DNA of 64,000 nucleotides from UBA11606 sp964504305 (lineage in GTDB: Bacteria > Actinomycetota > Acidimicrobiia > Acidimicrobiales > Aldehydirespiratoraceae), in the NCBI GenBank assembly GCA_964504305.1, contig CAZDEB010000010.1, positions 62,001 to 126,000 of the forward strand, read 5' to 3'. The position numbers and the translations under genes were made by a program. A model generated the notes under the pieces. The model was not told the origin of the DNA, ran no database searches, and saw nothing but the letters and a program-made list of their open reading frames with translations. Below, piece by piece: positions 60,314-64,000 of this stretch; position 1 is the stretch's first letter; every line of letters begins with the position of its first letter.

Positions 60314-61327
60314 TCACGCCAGCGCCGAGCAGATCGTGTTGGTCAACAACGCCGAAACGACGTATGGGTCGGCGTTGGCGTTGGGGCGGCGGTCCTCGAT
60401 GTAGCCCTTGCCGTCCTTGGCCACTTGCCACGGGATCCGAATCGATGCGCCACGATCAGATACACCGTAGGAGAACTCGTCGTAGCGCTGGGTCTCATGA
60501 GCGCCCGTGAGTCGCTCCTCGATCCCGATTCCGTAGCCCTCGAGGTGACGTTCGGGCACACCAAGACCACCCATAGCCTCACACGCGGCGATGATCGAGT
60601 CGTACTCTTCGCGCATGGCCTTGGTGGAGAAGTTGGTGTGCATTCCCGCGCCGTTCCAGTCGCCCTTCATGGGCTTGGCCTCGATCGAGACCTCGACGCC
60701 ATGATTCTCGGCCAGGCGAAATAGCAGGTAGCGGGCGACCCACAGATGGTCGCCGACGGTGACCGTGTCGACTGGTCCGATCTGAAATTCCCACTGGCCC
60801 GGCATTACCTCGGCGTTGGTTCCCGAAATGGCAAGACCAGCGTCGATGCAAGCCTGGGTGTGCTCCTCGATGAGGTCGCGCCCGTGGATCTTGAGCGCGC
60901 CAACCCCGCAGTAGTACGGGCCTTGAGGGGCGGGGAAACCGTTGGGCGGAAATCCGGCGGGCCAGCCCGTGGCCGGATTGATGAGCGTGTACTCCTGCTC
61001 GAGGCCGAAGATGGGTTGTTGGTCGGCGTACTTCTCGAGCGCAACCTTGGCCTGAGCCCGCGTATTGGTCGGGTGCGGAGACATGTCGCCGGTGAGCAAA
61101 GTCTCACAAAGCACGAGGATGTTGTTGCCACCGCGGATCGGGTCGGGGCACTGAAAAACCGGACTCAAAACCACGTCGGAATTGTCGCCGGTGGCCTGGC
61201 CAGTGCTGGAGCCATCAAATCCCCAGATCCCAGGGGAGTCGCCGTCAGCGAGAATCTTGGTCTTGCCACGAATTTCACGCGTCGGCTCAGATCCATCGAT
61301 CCACAAATACTCAGCTTGATAAGCCAT
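60314..61327 (-). CDS. glnII: Glutamine synthetase type II
   Basis: ATP-dependent glutamine synthetase of the short eukaryote-like class, 337 residues. It has LWIDGSEPTREIRGKTKI, GIWGFDGSSTGQATGDNSD, FGLEQEYTL, and GDWNGAGMHTNFSTKAMR, with DRGASIRIPW near the C-terminus. AGAGGAA precedes ATG 61327. It is divergent from the type I enzyme gene; two classes of glutamine synthetase side by side are known from Streptomyces and Frankia. Confidence 0.95.
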   Translation of the reverse strand: MAYQAEYLWIDGSEPTREIRGKTKILADGDSPGIWGFDGSSTGQATGDNSDVVLSPVFQCPDPIRGGNNILVLCETLLTGDMSPHPTNTRAQAKVALEKYADQQPIFGLEQEYTLINPATGWPAGFPPNGFPAPQGPYYCGVGALKIHGRDLIEEHTQACIDAGLAISGTNAEVMPGQWEFQIGPVDTVTVGDHLWVARYLLFRLAENHGVEVSIEAKPMKGDWNGAGMHTNFSTKAMREEYDSIIAACEAMGGLGVPERHLEGYGIGIEERLTGAHETQRYDEFSYGVSDRGASIRIPWQVAKDGKGYIEDRRPNANADPYVVSALLTNTICSALA

Positions 61328-61558
61328 CGTTCATTTCCTCTGTCGTGCGAGCCCGAGTGGGCGGTCCTGGCGTCGCAACATCTTTGCTCTTCGAAGCGAC
61401 GAATAGAGGGTTCCAGGCACAAATTTCGTTCCTGTTGCTCGATTGTGAACGCCGTGTGAACGAATCAGTTGGCTATTACGCGCCGCCGCCGGACTCGGCA
61501 CCCTTGGGAAACGGGTTGTCGCCGCGGCAAGCTAAGAGTTGATAGTGCCAGGAGTTCT
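61328..61558. promoter_or_regulatory. Divergent regulatory region between glnII and glnA
   Basis: A 231-bp gap serving both glutamine synthetase genes. A GlnR site is expected, since glnR lies just beyond glnA, and GTGAAC-type repeats occur near 61445-61460 (TTGTGAACGCCGTGTGAACG), but I cannot match a full GlnR box with confidence. Confidence 0.4.
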
Positions 61559-62896
61559 ATGCAGCGTGAACAGGACTATGTGCTTCGCACAGTTGAGGAA
61601 CGCGGCGTCCGGCTGATCAGGCTCTGGTTCACCGATGTGCTGGGCCAACTCAAGTCGGTCGCGATTTCACCCGCCGATCTCCACTCGGTGTTCGAAGAGG
61701 GCGTGCAGTTCGACGGCACCGCCATCGACGGGTTCAGTCGGGTTCACGAATCAGACGTGTTGGCGCGTCCCGACGCCACTACCTTCGAACTGCTGCCTTG
61801 GGCCAAGGCCGACGAGCCCTCAGCCCGCATGTTTTGCAACATCGAGAACCTCGACGGTTCGGCTTTCGAAGGCGACCCCCGCCAAATCCTTCGCCGTAAC
61901 CTCGAAACGGCCCGGGCCCTCGGCTACGGGTTCTTCGCGGCTCCCGAAGCCGAGTTCTTCTATTTCGAGTCTGGTGATCCGTCCAAAGGGCGGCCTCAGC
62001 CTCTCGACCGAGCCTCCTATTTCGATCTCACAACCTCTGATGTGTCGAGCGACCTGCGCAAATCGACGATCCACACGCTCGAGTCGATGGGCATACCCGT
62101 CGAGTACTCGTTTCACGAGGACTCCCCCAGCCAACACGAGATCGATCTTCGATACACCGAAGCGCTCGACATGGCCGACAACGTGATGACTCTTCGGCTG
62201 GTCGTGAAGAAGATCGCCATGGATCGTGGCTGCTATGCGACGTTCATGCCAAAGCCCCTCAACGGAGTGCAGGGATCGGGCATGCACACCCATTTCTCGC
62301 TGTTCGACGACGAAACCAACGCCTTTCACGACCCCGACGACGAATACGGGATGTCACCTATCGCCCGACAGTTCACCGCCGGAATTTTGCGTCACGCCCG
62401 CGAGATAACCGCGGTTACCAACCAATTGGTCAACAGCTACAAACGCATCGCCGAGATCTCCGAGGCACCGCCGTTTGTGACATGGGCCCGCAACAACCGC
62501 TCGGCGCTAGTACGAGTCCCGGTTCGCAAAAGGGGAAAGCCGGAGTCGGCCCGGATCGAATATCGAGCGCTCGATGGCGCAACCAATCCCTACTTGGCCT
62601 ACTCGATGATTCTCGCGGCAGGGCTCAAAGGCATCTCCGAGGGTTACGAACTCGCACCCGAAGCCAAGACCAACCTGTTCGAGCTAACCGACCGAGAACG
62701 CCTCGACATCGGAATAGAACCACTACCACGGTCGCTCGACGAGGCCCTCGACCTGATGGAAAACTCCGAGTTGGCCCGCACAACCCTCGGCGATCACGTC
62801 TTCGAATGGTTCCTGCGCAACAAACGCTCCGAGTGGTCCGATTTCCAATCGCAGGTCACGCCCTTCGAGCTCGAGCGATACCTCGGGAGCTGGTGA
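61559..62896 (+). CDS. glnA: Glutamine synthetase type I
   Basis: A 445-residue class I glutamine synthetase. Visible landmarks are VQFDGTAIDGFSRVHESD, FFAAPEAEFFYF (metal Glu), GVQGSGMHTHFSLFD, NSYKRIAEISEAPPFVTWARNNRSALVRV and RIEYRALDGATNPYLAY. It lacks the enterobacterial adenylylation Tyr region in an obvious form, and so resembles the GlnA2-like group. AGGAG lies six bases before ATG 61559; the upstream frame is not coding. Confidence 0.95.
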   Translation: MQREQDYVLRTVEERGVRLIRLWFTDVLGQLKSVAISPADLHSVFEEGVQFDGTAIDGFSRVHESDVLARPDATTFELLPWAKADEPSARMFCNIENLDGSAFEGDPRQILRRNLETARALGYGFFAAPEAEFFYFESGDPSKGRPQPLDRASYFDLTTSDVSSDLRKSTIHTLESMGIPVEYSFHEDSPSQHEIDLRYTEALDMADNVMTLRLVVKKIAMDRGCYATFMPKPLNGVQGSGMHTHFSLFDDETNAFHDPDDEYGMSPIARQFTAGILRHAREITAVTNQLVNSYKRIAEISEAPPFVTWARNNRSALVRVPVRKRGKPESARIEYRALDGATNPYLAYSMILAAGLKGISEGYELAPEAKTNLFELTDRERLDIGIEPLPRSLDEALDLMENSELARTTLGDHVFEWFLRNKRSEWSDFQSQVTPFELERYLGSW

Positions 62897-62903
62897 CCCG
62901 GTA

Positions 62904-63581
62904 GTGGACCCGTTACTCGTTTTCCCCGACCCGGCGCCTCCCGAGTTGGCCCAAGCCCTCGACCTGGGCGGCTGGGCCTGGAAAGCCACGGCCGATCTCG
63001 ACGCCGCGCGCGGCCAAAGCCCCAGCGACGGGTGGGCCGGAGCGATTGTTCTCGCCGGCACCGAACCCGAAGAGGCGTTCCGACTTTGCCGGGCGATTCG
63101 CAGCGGGGATATCCCCGCCGGCGCGGTGCTGTTGCTCATCAACGGGGGCCAGCTCGTAAGTCTCGATTTTCGTGAGGATCTCTTCGACGACTTCTGTTTG
63201 TTCCCGTTCCATCCGGTCGAATTGGAGGCGCGGCTCAAACACATCTTCCGCCGCGCCGGAAAGATCGAACGGGCCGAAGGCCTCGAATACGGCGCCCTCA
63301 GCATGAACTTCGAGACCTACCAGGCGAAAATCGGGTCGATTCCGCTCGACCTCACCTACATGGAGTACGAGCTGTTGAAGTTCTTGGCCTCGCACCCCGG
63401 CAAAGTGTTCACCCGCGAAACGCTGCTGAGCCGGGTGTGGGGCTACGACTATTACGGAGGGGCCCGCACCGTCGACGTTCATGTGCGGCGGCTACGTTCC
63501 AAACTCGGCGAAGAACACGCCGGCCTGATCGAAACTGTGCGATCAGTTGGCTACAGCTTCGGAAGCTCCCGCTGGTCCTGA
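62904..63581 (+). CDS. glnR: GlnR-like orphan response regulator
   Basis: OmpR-family winged-helix regulator of nitrogen assimilation, 225 residues. The DNA-binding half (LDLTYMEYELLKFLASHPGK, TRETLLSRVWGYDYYGGARTVDVHVRRLRSKLG) matches actinobacterial GlnR almost throughout. The receiver-like half has no recognisable phosphoacceptor Asp, in line with GlnR being phosphorylation-independent. It starts seven bases after glnA, so it is cotranscribed with one of its expected targets. Confidence 0.9.
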   Translation: MDPLLVFPDPAPPELAQALDLGGWAWKATADLDAARGQSPSDGWAGAIVLAGTEPEEAFRLCRAIRSGDIPAGAVLLLINGGQLVSLDFREDLFDDFCLFPFHPVELEARLKHIFRRAGKIERAEGLEYGALSMNFETYQAKIGSIPLDLTYMEYELLKFLASHPGKVFTRETLLSRVWGYDYYGGARTVDVHVRRLRSKLGEEHAGLIETVRSVGYSFGSSRWS

Positions 63582-63594
63582 TCTACCAGCGTTG

Positions 63595-63789
63595 CTACTC
63601 GTCGTAGTGCCGAGTGTTGGAGATGGTCAGATACTCGTTGGGTTCGCCGTCATCGTCGACGTTGTCCAAGTCGCTCTTGCGTCCGATGAGGGTGCCCAGC
63701 ACTCCTGCGAGTCCGCCCATCGTCATAAGCACTCCGACCGGCATGACAACCAGGAGAGCAACAAGAATAATGATCGCACCGATATCCAT
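63595..63789 (-). CDS. Small membrane protein, 64 residues
   Basis: Not recognised. One or two hydrophobic segments (MDIGAIIILVALLVVMPVG and a glycine-rich stretch to GTLIG) precede a polar tail ending NTRHYDE. ATG 63789 is used; the longer frame to 63897 would translate the tandem repeats. It converges with glnR, 13 bp apart. Confidence 0.55.
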   Translation of the reverse strand: MDIGAIIILVALLVVMPVGVLMTMGGLAGVLGTLIGRKSDLDNVDDDGEPNEYLTISNTRHYDE

Positions 63790-63830
63790 GGTCGTCAGTC
63801 TGCCAGATTGAGCCACCAACGCCAGAACCA

Positions 63831-63906
63831 GTTCACACAGTGCCAGTTCACACAGTGCCAGTTCAAACAGTGCCAGTTTCAGACAGTGCCAGTTCAAACA
63901 GTGGCG
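63831..63906. repeat. Five-copy 15-bp tandem repeat spanning the ridA stop codon
   Basis: Units GTTCACACAGTGCCA (twice), GTTCAAACAGTGCCA, a 16-nt variant GTTTCAGACAGTGCCA, and GTTCAAACAGTGGCG follow one another. The stop codon of the ridA gene (minus strand) lies in the last unit, so the array seems to have grown from the 3' end of that gene. Confidence 0.9.
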
Positions 63907-64000
63907 ATGGCCTCGATCTCGACCTGAGCGCCGAGCGGCAACGATGCCACCTCGACGGCCGAGCGAGCCGGACGATGATCGCCGAACTCTTCCATGTAGA
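63894..64000 (-). CDS. RidA-family enamine/imine deaminase (5' truncated by window edge)
   Basis: The last 35 codons of a minus-strand gene reading RPARSAVEVASLPLGAQVEI EAIATV at the end. The pattern RPARxxVxVxxLPxGAxVEIEA is typical of RidA/YjgF proteins, which hydrolyse reactive enamines formed by PLP enzymes. The start lies beyond the right edge. The stop codon is part of a short tandem repeat array. Confidence 0.8.
   Translation of the reverse strand, partial: YMEEFGDHRPARSAVEVASLPLGAQVEIEAIATV

Noticed and set aside
63790..63897. N-terminal extension of the 64-residue membrane protein with LALFELALCEL repeats
   Set aside because: It is simply translation of the 15-bp tandem repeats next to ridA.
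63831..63906. Possible CRISPR array
   Set aside because: Direct 15-bp units without spacers; no cas genes.

Overview
The window looks like core chromosome of an actinobacterium, most probably of the class Acidimicrobiia. The evidence is the high G+C content, a SigR/RsrA redox sigma pair, an RsbW/STAS partner-switching pair, a GlnR-type nitrogen regulator, a Tad pilus locus in actinobacterial order, and S-layer-homology repeats of the type abundant in Acidimicrobiia surface proteins. Gene order over much of the window follows Mycobacterium tuberculosis (recalled, not searched): ispD-ispF-rlmB, radA, clpC, lysS, coaX, panC, folK-folB-folP-folE, hpt, tilS, zinc metallopeptidase, holB, topA, DUF1998 helicase, Tad locus with its divergent HAD gene. 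Genes are dense and often overlap by 1-4 bases.

Layout. 1-2.3 kb: the end of a polar amino-acid ABC transporter operon (binding protein cut by the window edge, permease, ATPase). 2.4-10.6 kb: single genes, namely fdhD, a cupin, nitrobindin, groL with a CIRCE operator, a CysO-like sulfur carrier, glycerate kinase, otsA and otsB (convergent), and a LytR_C membrane protein. 10.7-15 kb: tRNA-Thr(TGT), ispD-ispF-rlmB, a Crp regulator and radA. 15-21.3 kb: a lipoprotein/HAD fusion, an SLH surface protein with PD40 repeats, and clpC. 21.5-27.5 kb: polyprenyl diphosphate synthase, lysS-coaX, an M20 peptidase and a thiolase. 27.5-34.9 kb: one long minus-strand block from a small membrane protein and metallopeptidase through tilS, hpt, folE, folP, a phosphatase-like protein, folB and folK to a DUF2520-PanC fusion. 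35-46.6 kb: rsrA-sigR behind tRNA-Thr(CGT), holB-tmk-MFS-topA, nhaA with an anti-sigma/STAS pair, and an MrfA-like helicase. 46.6-54.7 kb: a transmembrane HD-GYP protein with an exported C-terminus, a GMC oxidoreductase, the Tad locus and a HAD-IB phosphatase. 54.8-64 kb: the selenocysteine tRNA gene, a group 1/2 sigma factor, nadE, a MazF-type toxin-antitoxin pair, a membrane-anchored PEBP-like protein, a decayed GGDEF-EAL gene, glnII and glnA with glnR, and the 3' end of ridA.

Three cross-cutting observations stand out. First, twenty genes have a TANNNT -10 hexamer ending exactly 6 or 7 nt before the start codon and usually no Shine-Dalgarno, so leaderless transcription appears to be a main mode here; this also fixes several starts. 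Second, five separate short tandem duplications (15-17 bp units) sit only in gaps at gene 3' ends. Third, a selC gene shows that selenocysteine is used, with fdhD as the only plausible companion in view. I saw no CRISPR array, prophage, insertion sequence or obvious defence island; the region is mostly conserved housekeeping DNA with a few unusual gene fusions.
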